From Cupriavidus oxalaticus (GTDB taxonomy: Bacteria > Pseudomonadota > Gammaproteobacteria > Burkholderiales > Burkholderiaceae): 64,000 nucleotides of DNA. The stretch spans positions 1,736,001-1,800,000 of the forward strand of contig NZ_CP038634.1 in the NCBI RefSeq assembly GCF_004768545.1, given 5' to 3'. Under the pieces are notes generated by a model. That model searched no databases. It had not been told where the DNA came from and saw only the letters and a list, made by a program, of their open reading frames with translations. The translations under genes were made by a program, and so were the position numbers. This document shows positions 1-8,861 of this stretch, in pieces (the first letter of the stretch is position 1; every line of letters starts with the position of its first letter).

Positions 1-1
1 G

Positions 2-655
2 CACGGCGTGCGCGTGATCGACCTGACGCCGGCGTCGATCGGGCCGCACGTGGTGCCGGTGGTCAACCTCGACCAGCACCTGGCGGCGCCCAATATCAAC
101 ATGGTCACGTGCGGTGGCCAGGCCACCATCCCGATGGTGGCGGCGGTGTCGCGCGTGGCGAAGGTGCATTACGCCGAGATCGTCGCGTCGATCTCCAGCA
201 AGTCGGCGGGGCCGGGCACGCGCGCCAATATCGACGAATTCACCGAGACCACCAGCCAGGCGCTGTGCTCGGTGGGCGGCGCGGCGCGCGGCAAGGCCAT
301 CATCGTGCTGAACCCGGCCGAGCCGCCGCTGATGATGCGCGACACCGTCTTCACCTTGTCGGAGGATGCCGACACGGCGGCGATCGAGGCGAGCATCGAA
401 GCGATGGCGCAGGCGGTGCAGGCCTACGTGCCGGGCTACCGGCTCAAGCAGCGCGTGCAGTTCGAGCGCATCGACCCCTCGGCGCCGCTGAACATCCCGG
501 GGCTGGGACCGATGAGCGGCCTCAAGACCTCGATCTTCCTCGAGGTGGAGGGCGCCGCGCACTACCTGCCGGCCTATGCCGGCAATCTCGACATCATGAC
601 CAGCGCCGCGCTGGCCTGCGCCGAGCGCCTGGCCGCGACCCGGCTGTCCGCCTGA
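2..655 (+). CDS. mhpF: Acetaldehyde dehydrogenase (acylating), 3' part
   Basis: Converts acetaldehyde plus CoA and NAD+ to acetyl-CoA, the last step of the meta-cleavage lower pathway. The frame is already open at the window edge, so the N-terminal NAD-binding half is outside; the visible part begins at [11 protein letters not shown], before the catalytic segment. The catalytic cysteine lies in [13 protein letters not shown] (codon 110-112), followed by [11 protein letters not shown] and the conserved [12 protein letters not shown] stretch. It runs to a normal C-terminus, collinear with the complete paralogue at 55156-56055. The aldolase gene follows 30 bp downstream; the two enzymes normally form a substrate-channelling complex. 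Family assignment is firm; the specific pathway is not shown here. Confidence 0.93.
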   Translation, partial: HGVRVIDLTPASIGPHVVPVVNLDQHLAAPNINMVTCGGQATIPMVAAVSRVAKVHYAEIVASISSKSAGPGTRANIDEFTETTSQALCSVGGAARGKAIIVLNPAEPPLMMRDTVFTLSEDADTAAIEASIEAMAQAVQAYVPGYRLKQRVQFERIDPSAPLNIPGLGPMSGLKTSIFLEVEGAAHYLPAYAGNLDIMTSAALACAERLAATRLSA

Positions 656-685
656 GCGCGGCCCCATCACCGCAGGGAGACGAAC

Positions 686-1750
686 ATGACCTTACCGTCC
701 AACACGCCCAACAAGAAGCTCTACATCTCCGACGTGACGCTGCGCGACGGCAGCCACGCCATCCGCCACCAGTACAGCCTGGACCAGGTGCGCCGCATCG
801 CCGCGGCGCTCGACGCGGCCCGGGTCGATTCGATCGAAGTGGCCCACGGCGATGGCCTGTCGGGCTCCAGCTTCAACTACGGCTTCGGCGCGCATACCGA
901 CCTGGAATGGATCGCCGCTGTGGCGGAGACCGTGCGCCATGCGCGCGTGGCGACGCTCCTGCTGCCTGGCGTCGGCACCGTGCACGACCTGCGCGCCGCC
1001 TATGACGCCGGCGCGCGCGTGGTACGCGTGGCCACGCACTGCACCGAGGCCGATGTCTCGCGCCAGCATATCGAGTCGGCGCGCGAACTCGGCATGGACA
1101 CCGTGGGCTTCCTGATGATGAGCCACATGACCACGCCGGCGGCGCTGGCGCAGCAGGCAAAGCTGATGGAAAGCTACGGCGCGCAATGCGTGTATGTGGT
1201 CGATTCGGGCGGCGCGCTCGGCATGCAGGACGTGCGCGAGCGCTTCCGCGCGTTCAAGGACGTGCTGAAGCCCGAAACGCTGACCGGCATGCATGCGCAC
1301 CACAACCTGAGCCTGGGCGTGGCCAACTCCATCGTCGCCGTGGAAGAGGGATGCGACCGCATCGACGCCAGCCTGGCAGGCATGGGTGCCGGCGCGGGCA
1401 ACGCGCCGCTGGAAGTGTTCATCGCTGCCGCCGAGCGGCTGGGCTGGGACCACGGCTGCGACCTGTACACGCTGATGGATGCCGCCGACGATATCGTGCG
1501 GCCGCTGCAGGACCGCCCGGTGCGGGTCGACCGCGAGACGCTGGCGCTGGGCTATGCGGGCGTGTATTCCAGCTTCCTGCGCCATGCCGAAGCGGCGGCG
1601 GCACGCTATGGGCTGGGTACGGTCGACATCCTGGTCGAGCTGGGCCGCCGCCGCATGGTGGGCGGGCAGGAAGACATGATCGTCGACGTGGCGCTGGACC
1701 TGCTGGCGCGGCGACAGGGGCAGCGGCAGCCGGGGGAGGTGTCTGCCTGA
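686..1750 (+). CDS. mhpE: 4-hydroxy-2-oxovalerate aldolase
   Basis: Cleaves 4-hydroxy-2-oxovalerate into pyruvate and acetaldehyde, which passes to the dehydrogenase encoded just upstream. The 354-residue product has the DRE-TIM metallolyase features: the TLRDG motif near the N-terminus (divalent metal and substrate), a HAHHN metal-ligand segment in the middle and the C-terminal communication domain with [11 protein letters not shown] near the end. The start is supported by AGGGAGA a few bases upstream. It is paralogous to the MhpE at 54119-55144 but clearly diverged. Its stop codon directly abuts the chemoreceptor remnant, so no further pathway gene follows in this operon. Confidence 0.93.
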   Translation: MTLPSNTPNKKLYISDVTLRDGSHAIRHQYSLDQVRRIAAALDAARVDSIEVAHGDGLSGSSFNYGFGAHTDLEWIAAVAETVRHARVATLLLPGVGTVHDLRAAYDAGARVVRVATHCTEADVSRQHIESARELGMDTVGFLMMSHMTTPAALAQQAKLMESYGAQCVYVVDSGGALGMQDVRERFRAFKDVLKPETLTGMHAHHNLSLGVANSIVAVEEGCDRIDASLAGMGAGAGNAPLEVFIAAAERLGWDHGCDLYTLMDAADDIVRPLQDRPVRVDRETLALGYAGVYSSFLRHAEAAAARYGLGTVDILVELGRRRMVGGQEDMIVDVALDLLARRQGQRQPGEVSA

Positions 1751-2433
1751 GGGACGGCGCGACCGCCACCGTCACGCAGGTGCGCGCGAGCAGCGCCAAT
1801 ATCGCGCTGTCGACCAGCGAGATCGCCGCCGGCAATGCCGCCGAGGTGGCATTGCGCGGCAGCACCACCGTGCAGCGCGTGGTCGGCACCATGCAGGACA
1901 TCAGCGCCAGCTCGGCCAAGATTGCCGAGATCACCGGCATCATCGAAGGCATTGCTTTCCAGACCAATATCCTGGCGCTCAACGCCGCGGTCGAGGCGGC
2001 GCGCGCGGGCGAGCAGGGGCGCGGCTTCGCGGTGGTGGCCAGCGAGGTGCGCGGGCTGGCACAGCGGTCGTCGAGCGCGGCCAGGGAAGTCAAGGAGCTG
2101 ATCGAGGCTTCGGGCCGCCAGGTGCAGGACGGCTCGTCGCAGGCAGTGGGGCGCGTGACCGGTATCGTGGAAGACATCGCCACGGCGTCGGCCGGGCAGA
2201 GCCGCGGCATCGAGCAGGTCAACCAGGCCATCGTGCAGATCGACCAGGTGACCCAGCAGAACGCGTCATTGGTGAACGAGGCCGCCATGGCATCGCGCGT
2301 GCTGGAAGAGCAGGGCCGCGAGCTGAACGAGGTGGTGTCGTTCTTCCGGCTGCCGGGTGAGGGTGGCGGGCGTGCGGTGCCGGGTGCGGCAGTCGCGGCG
2401 CGCCGTCAGGCAGGCTCGCTGGCGACGGCATAG
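1747..2433 (+). pseudogene. Methyl-accepting chemotaxis protein, signalling-domain remnant
   Basis: The frame encodes only the cytoplasmic signalling helices of a chemoreceptor, including the near-invariant hairpin tip [20 protein letters not shown] followed by [20 protein letters not shown], and the return helix [20 protein letters not shown]. There is no sensor domain, membrane segment or HAMP domain and no convincing start: upstream the same frame runs antiparallel in meaning through the aldolase gene. Homology begins within a few bases of the aldolase stop codon, which marks a rearrangement breakpoint. On the return helix about 14 residues present in typical receptors appear to be missing after [10 protein letters not shown] (judged from memory of the family). 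I treat it as non-functional. Confidence 0.8.
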
Positions 2434-2446
2434 CGCTGCCTTGTTT

Positions 2447-2561
2447 CCTCTCCCTCTGGGAGAGGGTTGGGCAGAGGGCCGGCGTAGCAACGATGTCAGC
2501 GCAGCGGTATGCCACGGCCATGCCCTCTCCCCCGGCTCCTCTCCCGCAAGCGGGAGAGGAG
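2447..2561. repeat. Paired palindromes, REP/BIME-like
   Basis: Two GC-rich palindromes lie 70 bp apart between the chemoreceptor remnant and the ammonia-lyase gene. One is CCTCTCCC-TCT-GGGAGAGG (2447-2465); the other is CTCCTCTCCCGC-AA-GCGGGAGAGGAG (2536-2561), a perfect 12-bp stem. Neither is followed by a T-run, so they do not look like intrinsic terminators. A related CTCTCCCGC palindrome sits at 14863-14895, so this is a dispersed intergenic family. Confidence 0.7.
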
Positions 2562-2635
2562 AGCAAACCGGCGGATGCATTGGCGGCGCGGGACGGGTAG
2601 ACTTGCCTGTCCCATTCCCTTCCATCGCCACCGTC

Positions 2636-3610
2636 ATGCCCAACCTGCCGATCTCCTTCGAAGACGTTGCCGCCGCCCACGACCGCATCCGCGCCGCGGC
2701 CCACCGCACGCCGGTGCTGACTTCCGCGACCGCCGATGCGGCCACCGGCGCGCAGCTGTTCTTCAAGTGCGAGAATTTCCAGCGCATCGGCGCCTTCAAG
2801 TTCCGCGGCGCCTATAACGCCATCGCCCAGTTCACGCCGCAGCAGAAGGCCGGCGGGGTGCTGGCGTTCTCCTCCGGCAACCACGCGCAGGCGATCGCGC
2901 TGTCGGCTCGGCTGCTCGGCGTACAGGCGGTGATCGTGATGCCGCAGGACGCACCGGCGATCAAGATCGAGGCCACGCGCGGCTATGGCGCCGAGGTGGT
3001 GCTGTACGACCGCTACACCGAGGATCGCGAGGCCCTGGGCCGGCGCATCGCCGCCGAGCGCGGCATGACGCTGATCCCGCCGTACGACCATCCGCACGTG
3101 ATGGCCGGGCAGGGTACCGCGGCCAAGGAACTGCTGGAGGAAACCGGCCCGCTGGACATGCTGGCGGTGTGCCTGGGTGGCGGCGGGCTGCTGTCGGGCT
3201 GTGCCGTGGCGGCGCACGCCATGTCGCCCGGCTGCGAGGTCTACGGCGTCGAGCCCGAAGCCGGCAACGACGGCCAGCGCAGCCTGCGCAGCGGCGAGAT
3301 CGTCCGCATCGACACCCCGCGCACCATCGCCGACGGTGCCCAGACTCCCTTCCTCGGCCAGTACACCTTTGCCGTGATCCGCGAACGGGTGACCGATATC
3401 GTGACCGTTTCGGACGCCGAGCTGGTCGAGACCATGAAGTTCTTCGCTGGCCGCATGAAGATCGTGGTCGAGCCCACCGGCTGCCTGGCCGCGGCCGCCG
3501 TGCTGCATGGCAAGCTCGATGTGCGGGGCAAGCGTGTGGGCATCATCGTTTCCGGCGGCAATGTCGACCTGGGCAGCTTTGCCGGCTTCCTGCAGGGGCA
3601 GCCGAGCTGA
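2636..3610 (+). CDS. PLP-dependent threonine dehydratase / threo-3-hydroxyaspartate ammonia-lyase family
   Basis: A fold-type II PLP enzyme of 324 residues, the single-domain length of serine racemase, catabolic threonine dehydratase and hydroxyaspartate ammonia-lyase. The Schiff-base lysine is K55 in FKFRGAYNA; SGNHAQA follows as the substrate loop, and the phosphate-binding glycine loop is GGGGLLSG. There is no C-terminal ACT regulatory domain, which argues against biosynthetic IlvA. The ATG at 2636 is chosen because it gives the usual N-terminus (ISFEDVAAAHDRI), although a longer open frame extends upstream through the repeat region. Substrate (threonine, serine or 3-hydroxyaspartate) cannot be settled from sequence. 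Confidence 0.85.
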   Translation: MPNLPISFEDVAAAHDRIRAAAHRTPVLTSATADAATGAQLFFKCENFQRIGAFKFRGAYNAIAQFTPQQKAGGVLAFSSGNHAQAIALSARLLGVQAVIVMPQDAPAIKIEATRGYGAEVVLYDRYTEDREALGRRIAAERGMTLIPPYDHPHVMAGQGTAAKELLEETGPLDMLAVCLGGGGLLSGCAVAAHAMSPGCEVYGVEPEAGNDGQRSLRSGEIVRIDTPRTIADGAQTPFLGQYTFAVIRERVTDIVTVSDAELVETMKFFAGRMKIVVEPTGCLAAAAVLHGKLDVRGKRVGIIVSGGNVDLGSFAGFLQGQPS

Positions 3611-3692
3611 GCCGCGACTGCCTTGCGTTATCCGGAATCCGTGCGGCGCCCGGCCGTCTAACCTGCAACGCAACGCCAGAGCAGGACAGACC

Positions 3693-4922
3693 ATGACGGC
3701 CAGGCAGCACTATGACGTTCTCGATACCGGCGCCGGCAAGCCGGCAAAGATGTGGACCCGCGGTGTCCCCGTGGAGGACTCCGCGCGCCAGCAGCTCGTC
3801 AATACCGCGCAGATGCCGTTTATCTTCCGCCACCTGGCGGTGATGCCGGACGTGCACCTCGGCAAGGGCTCGACCATCGGCTCGGTGATCCCGACCGTGG
3901 GCGCGGTGATCCCGGCCGCGGTGGGCGTGGATATCGGTTGCGGCATGATGGCGGTAAAGACCTCGCTGACCGCCTCGGACCTGCCCGACAACCTCGGCCC
4001 GCTGCGCAGCGCGATCGAGCACGCCGTGCCGCACGGCCGCACGGCGCAGGGCGGGCGGCGCGACCAGGGCGCCTGGGGCTCGGTGCCCACGCACGTCGAC
4101 GCGGCGTGGGCGGGCATGGCCGCGGATTTCCGCCGCATTACCGACAAATACCCGCAGCTGGCGCGCACCAACCACCGCAACCACCTGGGCACGCTCGGCA
4201 CCGGCAACCACTTTATCGAGGTCTGCCTGGACGAGTCGCAAGCGGTCTGGTTCATGCTCCACTCCGGCTCGCGCGGGGTGGGCAACGCCATCGGCACCAC
4301 CTTCATCACGCTGGCGCAGCAGGACATGCGGCGCCACCTGGCCAACCTGCCGGATCGCGACCTGGCCTACCTTGTCGAAGGCTCGCAGCACTACGAGGAC
4401 TATGTCTTCGCGGTGTCGTGGGCGCAGGCGTTCGCGCGCCGCAACCGCGAGCTGATGATGGAAGCGGTGCTGGCCGCGGCGCAGCGCGTGCTGCGCAAGC
4501 CGTTCCAGGCACGGCTCGAAGCCGTCAACTGCCACCACAACTATGTGCAGAAGGAACATCACTTCGGCAAGGAAGTGCTGGTGACACGCAAGGGCGCGGT
4601 CAGTGCGCGCGCGGGCGAGCTGGGCATCATCCCCGGCTCGATGGGCGCGCGCTCTTTCATCGTGCGCGGCAAGGGCAATCCGGAATCGTTCTGCTCATGC
4701 AGCCACGGCGCGGGCCGCACCATGAGCCGCAGCGAAGCCAAGCGCCGCTTCACCGTGGCTGACCAGAAGCAAGCCACCGAAGGGGTGGAATGCCGCAAGG
4801 ACGCCGCGGTGATCGACGAGATCCCGATGGCGTACAAGGACATCGATGCGGTGATGGCGGCGCAGTCGGACCTGGTCGAGGTGGTGCATACGCTGCGGCA
4901 GGTGGTGTGTGTAAAGGGGTAG
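3693..4922 (+). CDS. rtcB: RNA-splicing ligase RtcB
   Basis: Mn- and GTP-dependent RNA ligase joining 2',3'-cyclic phosphate or 3'-phosphate ends to 5'-OH ends. The 409-residue product shows the family hallmarks: AVMPDVHLGKGSTIGSVI, the metal-binding GVDIGCGM (C83), NHRNHLGTLGTGNHF with the histidine and asparagine ligands, HSGSRGVGN, and the C-terminal SCSHGAGR segment that carries the GTP-linked histidine. No RtcA cyclase, archease or RtcR activator gene is adjacent, so the usual bacterial rtc operon structure is absent. It stands 82 bp after the ammonia-lyase gene and converges on the Bug receptor gene downstream. Confidence 0.95.
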   Translation: MTARQHYDVLDTGAGKPAKMWTRGVPVEDSARQQLVNTAQMPFIFRHLAVMPDVHLGKGSTIGSVIPTVGAVIPAAVGVDIGCGMMAVKTSLTASDLPDNLGPLRSAIEHAVPHGRTAQGGRRDQGAWGSVPTHVDAAWAGMAADFRRITDKYPQLARTNHRNHLGTLGTGNHFIEVCLDESQAVWFMLHSGSRGVGNAIGTTFITLAQQDMRRHLANLPDRDLAYLVEGSQHYEDYVFAVSWAQAFARRNRELMMEAVLAAAQRVLRKPFQARLEAVNCHHNYVQKEHHFGKEVLVTRKGAVSARAGELGIIPGSMGARSFIVRGKGNPESFCSCSHGAGRTMSRSEAKRRFTVADQKQATEGVECRKDAAVIDEIPMAYKDIDAVMAAQSDLVEVVHTLRQVVCVKG

Positions 4923-5004
4923 GCGCGACAAGGCCCGCGCGGCAACAATGCAAGGGAGAAAGGCAGGGCTCCGGCTGCTGTGGCCCGGCCGGTCACCCGG
5001 GTGG

Positions 5005-6000
5005 TCAGTCGACCAGCAGATTGATCTTCGTCGCGAATTTCTGCCAGCGATCGATATCGGAGGTCACCAGCTTCTGGAATTCGGCAGGGGTGCTCGTGGT
5101 CGTGGCAAAGCCGAGCTGCTCCAGCGAAGACCTGACCTCGGGCTTGGAGATGGCCCTGGCGATTTCCGTGTTCAGCTTCTGCACGATTTCGGGCGGCGTG
5201 TTCGCCGGAGCCAGGATGCCGAACCATTGGTCGACGTCATAGCCGGGGATGCCAAGCTCGCTCACGCTTGGCACGTCGGGCAGGAACGGCGAACGTGCCT
5301 TCGAGGTGACGGCCAGCGCGCGCAACCTGTTGCTTTTCAGGTAGGGCATGGTGTTGGTCAGCGTATTGATACTGACATCGGCCTGATTGCCGAGCACGTC
5401 GGCGATGGCGGGTGCACAACCTTTGTACGGCACGTGAAGCATAGCGATCTTTGCCGAGACCTTCAGCAATTCACCGGCCAGATGCTGGGGCGTGCCGTTA
5501 CCGCACGAGGCATAGCTGGGGGGGGAGGCGCTCTTGCCCGTCGCCAGCAAGTCGTTGAAGGTGCGGATCTTCGAGTGCGATGGCACGGCGATCACCGACG
5601 GCACCGAAGCAAAGGTGATGACGGCGCTGAAATCGGACTTCGGGTTGAACTGTAGCTTCTTGAAGACGCTCGGGTTGATGGCAAAACTGCTGTTGACGAT
5701 CAGCAGCGTGCAGCCGTCGGCAGGGCTCTTGGCGACGTACTCGGCGCCGATGTTGCCGCTGGCGCCGGGCCGGTTGTCGACGACTACCTGCTGCCCCAGC
5801 GACTTGCTGATGTCCGCTCCGATCACGCGCGCAAGGGAATCGGTCCCGCCTCCGGCCGGGAACGTCACCACCATGCGGATGGGCTTCTGCGGGAAGGTAC
5901 TGGCGATATTGGCCTCGGCGCGCCCGGGCAGGGTGCCCAGGCTCCCTGCAACAAACAGGAGCGATGCCAGGCTGTTGACGACGGATAGGGGTCTCATCAA
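5005..6000 (-). CDS. Bug/TctC-family periplasmic solute receptor
   Basis: Periplasmic binding protein of the tripartite tricarboxylate transporter (TTT) type, 331 residues. A signal peptide (about residues 1-30, ending near GRAEA) precedes the family motifs KPIRMVVTFPAGGGTDSLAR and the loop NRPGASGNIGAEYVAKS; PYKGCAPAIADVLG is the second ligand loop. The family binds small carboxylates, and at least one Bordetella member is reported to bind nicotinate-type ligands. No TctA/TctB membrane genes are nearby, as is common for Bug receptors in this group. The gene starts 40 bp after the fusion enzyme gene on the same strand, so co-transcription is likely. The coding strand contains a C8 tract (5518-5525) that could slip. 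Confidence 0.88.
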   Translation of the reverse strand: MMRPLSVVNSLASLLFVAGSLGTLPGRAEANIASTFPQKPIRMVVTFPAGGGTDSLARVIGADISKSLGQQVVVDNRPGASGNIGAEYVAKSPADGCTLLIVNSSFAINPSVFKKLQFNPKSDFSAVITFASVPSVIAVPSHSKIRTFNDLLATGKSASPPSYASCGNGTPQHLAGELLKVSAKIAMLHVPYKGCAPAIADVLGNQADVSINTLTNTMPYLKSNRLRALAVTSKARSPFLPDVPSVSELGIPGYDVDQWFGILAPANTPPEIVQKLNTEIARAISKPEVRSSLEQLGFATTTSTPAEFQKLVTSDIDRWQKFATKINLLVD

Positions 6001-6040
6001 TATGTCTCGTCGGTTAGGTTGAAGGAAGGGGAAACGCTGG

Positions 6041-7846
6041 TCAATCGGAATCTATACGCACTGCCTGATGGCACTCGCCACCAACGCCGACCAGTGCCGA
6101 TGCCGCCTCAAGTGCTGCAGCGGAGTCGGCGTGGATACGGTAGAGAGGTTGCCCTGGCGCCACCTGCGCACCGAGCGTGCACAGCAGGTCGATGCCTGCA
6201 CCCGCAGCGCGCGGTGCCCCGGCGGCGCGCGCCACGCCGGAAATCTGCAAGCCGTCGATGGCCGTCACCTGGCCCCGCGTCGTGGCGGCCACGATCCGTG
6301 TATGCGTACCCGGCGCCACCGGGCGGGAGCGAATACCCTGCGCTGCGGCGATCCGGTCGAATGCGGCCTTTGCCTTGCCTTCGTCCAGCAGCGCAGCCGC
6401 AATGCGCATGCCTTGTTCGGCGCAGCCCACGCGCGGATCGAAGGCGATGATTCCGCCGGCAAAGCGCAGGGCCTTTTCACGCAGGTCCGCGGGAGCCGCG
6501 GGATCGTTGTCGAGCACCAGCCGGACGTCGCGCACTTCCAGCGCGGGGCCGATGCCACGGCCTATCGGGTGGCTGCCGTCCGTGACCAGCGCGCGCACGT
6601 GCAGGCCCAGTCCCTTGCCGACGTGTTCGAACAGTGCGCCAAGCGCCTCGGCGTCGGCGCGCGTCGCCAGCTTGGTCTGCGGCCCGAAGGGCAGGTCGAC
6701 GATGACATGGGTGGCGCCGGCGGTGAACTTCTTCGACAGGATCGACGCCACCGACCAGCGTCGCGAATCGAGGCGCAGGGGCCGGGTGATCGCGTTCATC
6801 ACGTCGTCGATCACGGAATGGTTCAGGCGTCCGTTCCATGCAATGCATGCACGCGCCTGCGCCACGCATCGGCGCACGTCCTCGTGCGTCAGGTCGACCC
6901 GCGCGATGGTTTCCATGGCATCGGCGGTGCCGGCAGCAGATGTGATAGCGCGCGATGACGTCTTGGGCATGGCCAGGCCGTAGGCCGCGACAATCGGCAC
7001 CACGACCAGCGTGATGCGACTGCCGGGAACGCCGCCCATTGAGTGCTTGTCGACGACAAGAGGCTCGTCCCAGTCGATGCGGGGTGTGAAGGCCGTCCGA
7101 GCGCGTGCCAGCGCCACCACTTCGTCATCGGTCAGCGTGAGGGTTGCGGCAATGAGGAAGTCGGTCAGCTCTGCCTCGGTGTACCGCCCGGCGATGGCGT
7201 CTTGCAGCACGGCAACATAGGCAGCTTCGTCGAGCGGCTCGCCGCGCAGCTTGGCCATGAGGTTGGCGCGGCTGGCCGGCTGCCTGGCGGCGGATGTACT
7301 GGTGCCGTTTCGCAGCGCTTCGACAAAGCGTGCCATGCCCGCTTCCAGCGTGCCGTCGTTTGACACCGTGATGCAGGCGACCTCGGGAGGCATCGATACT
7401 CCCGCTCGCGCCACCCGCCTGGCGACCTGGTCGCCCGATTCACGTCCGCGCGCGCTGATGCGCTGTGCCAGCACCTCCTGCGGTGCCGTCACCAGGATGA
7501 CCACGAAGCGCGGCAAGCGGGCGGCAAGGTCGGCGACGACGCCGCGCGAGCCATTGGCTACGACGTTGCGCCCGCGTTCCAGCTCGCGCACCAGCGACAT
7601 GGGCAATCCATAGCGAAGGTCGTGTGCGTCCCAGGTGGCCAGGAACTCGCCCTTTCGCTGGCGCCGTGCGAACTCGGCTTCCGAAACGCCCTCGTGATCC
7701 TCGCCGGCAGACCCGCCCGGGCGCGTGATGACGCGCCGTGCGAAGACATAGTCGTCATCGAGCGAGGCACGCGCACCGTCGATCAAGGAATCCTTGCCAG
7801 CGCCACTGGGCCCTACAACGAGAAAGAATGTGCCGGTTGCCTTCAT
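6041..7846 (-). CDS. Fusion enzyme: PhnN-like ribose-1,5-bisphosphokinase plus AMP/thymidine phosphorylase-like domain
   Basis: A 601-residue fusion. Residues about 5-185 are a guanylate-kinase-like PhnN domain with P-loop [13 protein letters not shown] (K18); PhnN phosphorylates ribose 1,5-bisphosphate to PRPP. Residues about 195-600 are a thymidine-phosphorylase-family domain. Its motifs [15 protein letters not shown] (K267 region) and [15 protein letters not shown] (295-309) match the AMP-phosphorylase branch rather than classical DeoA. AMP phosphorylases convert NMP plus phosphate into base plus ribose 1,5-bisphosphate, exactly the PhnN substrate. The extra N-terminal domain of archaeal AMP phosphorylases is not visible; PhnN occupies its place. 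The start is fixed by the P-loop distance, with no strong ribosome site. The promoter carries paired palindromes shared with nadC. No C-P lyase genes are present. Domain calls are strong; the coupled reaction is inference. Confidence 0.85.
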   Translation of the reverse strand: MKATGTFFLVVGPSGAGKDSLIDGARASLDDDYVFARRVITRPGGSAGEDHEGVSEAEFARRQRKGEFLATWDAHDLRYGLPMSLVRELERGRNVVANGSRGVVADLAARLPRFVVILVTAPQEVLAQRISARGRESGDQVARRVARAGVSMPPEVACITVSNDGTLEAGMARFVEALRNGTSTSAARQPASRANLMAKLRGEPLDEAAYVAVLQDAIAGRYTEAELTDFLIAATLTLTDDEVVALARARTAFTPRIDWDEPLVVDKHSMGGVPGSRITLVVVPIVAAYGLAMPKTSSRAITSAAGTADAMETIARVDLTHEDVRRCVAQARACIAWNGRLNHSVIDDVMNAITRPLRLDSRRWSVASILSKKFTAGATHVIVDLPFGPQTKLATRADAEALGALFEHVGKGLGLHVRALVTDGSHPIGRGIGPALEVRDVRLVLDNDPAAPADLREKALRFAGGIIAFDPRVGCAEQGMRIAAALLDEGKAKAAFDRIAAAQGIRSRPVAPGTHTRIVAATTRGQVTAIDGLQISGVARAAGAPRAAGAGIDLLCTLGAQVAPGQPLYRIHADSAAALEAASALVGVGGECHQAVRIDSD

Positions 7847-7852
7847 GATTAT

Positions 7853-7923
7853 CTTAGATGTCGAAGTTGTACGGCTATGCTAGCACCGGCTAGACGGGTG
7901 TCAAGATAAGTTCGATGTCTAAG
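7853..7923 (-). promoter_or_regulatory. Promoter of the fusion operon with two MarR-type operators
   Basis: Reading on the minus strand, a perfect -35 TTGACA (7904-7899) is followed after 16 bp by TAGCAT (7882-7877) as -10. Two palindromes of the form TTNGANNTCNAA bracket it: CTTAGATGTCGAAG at 7853-7866, between the expected transcription start and the ATG, and GTTCGATGTCTAAG at 7910-7923, upstream of the -35. Their centres are 57 bp apart. The nadC promoter has the same layout, which makes a common repressor likely; the MarR gene next door is the candidate. Confidence 0.8.
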
Positions 7924-8196
7924 GTAATGCAAGCAATGGACCATCCCCCGCAAATCCAGTGTGTACGCGGGATTCGCATGGTCGTAGGGGAAAACACGGG
8001 TCACCGCATGCGCGCTGCCGGTGCCTCATGCATCGGTTGCGCGCATGGTGCACTAATGGAGTGAATACTACATAAAGAGGACCGGAGGCCAGGGGCGCGG
8101 TGCCGGACGCGCGAGCTCGCGAGGCGCTATCATGTGCGCTGTCGCTTGCACCGCATCATGGTGCCGCATGCATACATCTCATTTCCCGTCACAACT
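7924..8196. other. Leader region upstream of the MarR gene
   Basis: This stretch separates the fusion-operon promoter from the MarR start. I see no further copy of the TTNGANNTCNAA operator in it. It contains the perfect palindrome CGCGAGCTCGCG (8110-8121) and a run of possible start codons (GTG 8134, ATG 8158, ATG 8167) in frame with MarR. Confidence 0.5.
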
Positions 8197-8742
8197 ATGG
8201 CCACAAGGAAGCCGGATGCTCCGGTCAAAATCACGCCGCCGGATGAAGCCGATGAAGAACGGCTTGCCCACCTGGTAAAGGACGCTGCGCGCGCCTATAT
8301 CCGGGCGCTGCAACTGCGCCTGGCGGAACATTCGGTTTCGTACGGCCACTGGACCATTCTGCGTATCCTGTGGCGCCATGATGGTCTGTCGCAGCGGGAG
8401 CTGAGCGAACGGGCCGGCGTGACCGAGCCGACCACCTTTGCGGCGGTGAAGGCGCTGGAAGCGCTGGGCTATGTGGAACGCACGCACCTTCCCGGCAACA
8501 AGAAGAAGGTGCACGTGTTCCTGAGCAAGACCGGGCGCGCGTTGCGCCGCAAGCTCGAACCGCTGGCCACCGAGGTCAACGAACTCAGCGTGGAAGGCGT
8601 GAGCGAAGAGGATGTGCTGACTACGCGCCGCGTACTGATTACCATCGCCAAGCGCTTGGTCGCCGACGAAATCGCGTCGGCAGAGAACGGCCGGCGGGTG
8701 CCGTCCACGCAGGAGGTGGGGCGGCTGTTGTCGGACCTGTAG
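8197..8742 (+). CDS. MarR-family transcriptional regulator
   Basis: A 181-residue winged-helix regulator. The DNA-binding part spans roughly residues 49-115: GHWTILRILW, the recognition region LSQRELSERAGVTEPTTFAAVKALEALGYVER, and a basic wing LPGNKKKVHVFLSKTG. Helical flanks before and after it provide the usual MarR dimer interface. It sits between the minus-strand fusion operon and the minus-strand nadC, whose promoters carry identical paired palindromes, so it is the obvious regulator of both. The start is uncertain: in-frame GTG 8134 and ATGs at 8158 and 8167 would add up to 21 residues. Ligand unknown; a pyridine carboxylate or nucleotide-derived compound would fit the context. Confidence 0.88.
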   Translation: MATRKPDAPVKITPPDEADEERLAHLVKDAARAYIRALQLRLAEHSVSYGHWTILRILWRHDGLSQRELSERAGVTEPTTFAAVKALEALGYVERTHLPGNKKKVHVFLSKTGRALRRKLEPLATEVNELSVEGVSEEDVLTTRRVLITIAKRLVADEIASAENGRRVPSTQEVGRLLSDL

Positions 8743-8769
8743 CGGTAGTCGGCTGGCGCCAATGAAAAA

Positions 8770-8798
8770 GCCCCCGTCGGCCATGCCGGCGAGGGGGA
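8770..8798 (-). terminator. Intrinsic terminator of nadC
   Basis: On the minus strand a GC-rich hairpin (CCCCCTCGCCGGC, loop, GCCGACGGGGG) is followed by CTTTTTC. The T-run is on the minus-strand side only, so it ends nadC transcription rather than the convergent MarR transcript. Confidence 0.75.
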
Positions 8799-8861
8799 AT
8801 GCCTTGGGTAGAAGGCGTGAAACCGATGCCGGAGCGCCTGGGCCCCGACAGGCGCGATGCG

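Noticed and set aside
2357..2635. Longer N-terminus for the ammonia-lyase gene.
   Set aside because: It would translate the palindromic repeats; the family N-terminus begins at the ATG at 2636.
4991..5006. GGTCACCCGGGTGGTC as terminator between rtcB and the Bug gene.
   Set aside because: Imperfect, no T-run on either strand and it overlaps the Bug stop codon.
6041..7846. PhnN domain as evidence of a phosphonate (C-P lyase) operon.
   Set aside because: No other phn genes in the neighbourhood; the fused phosphorylase domain gives a better source for its substrate.
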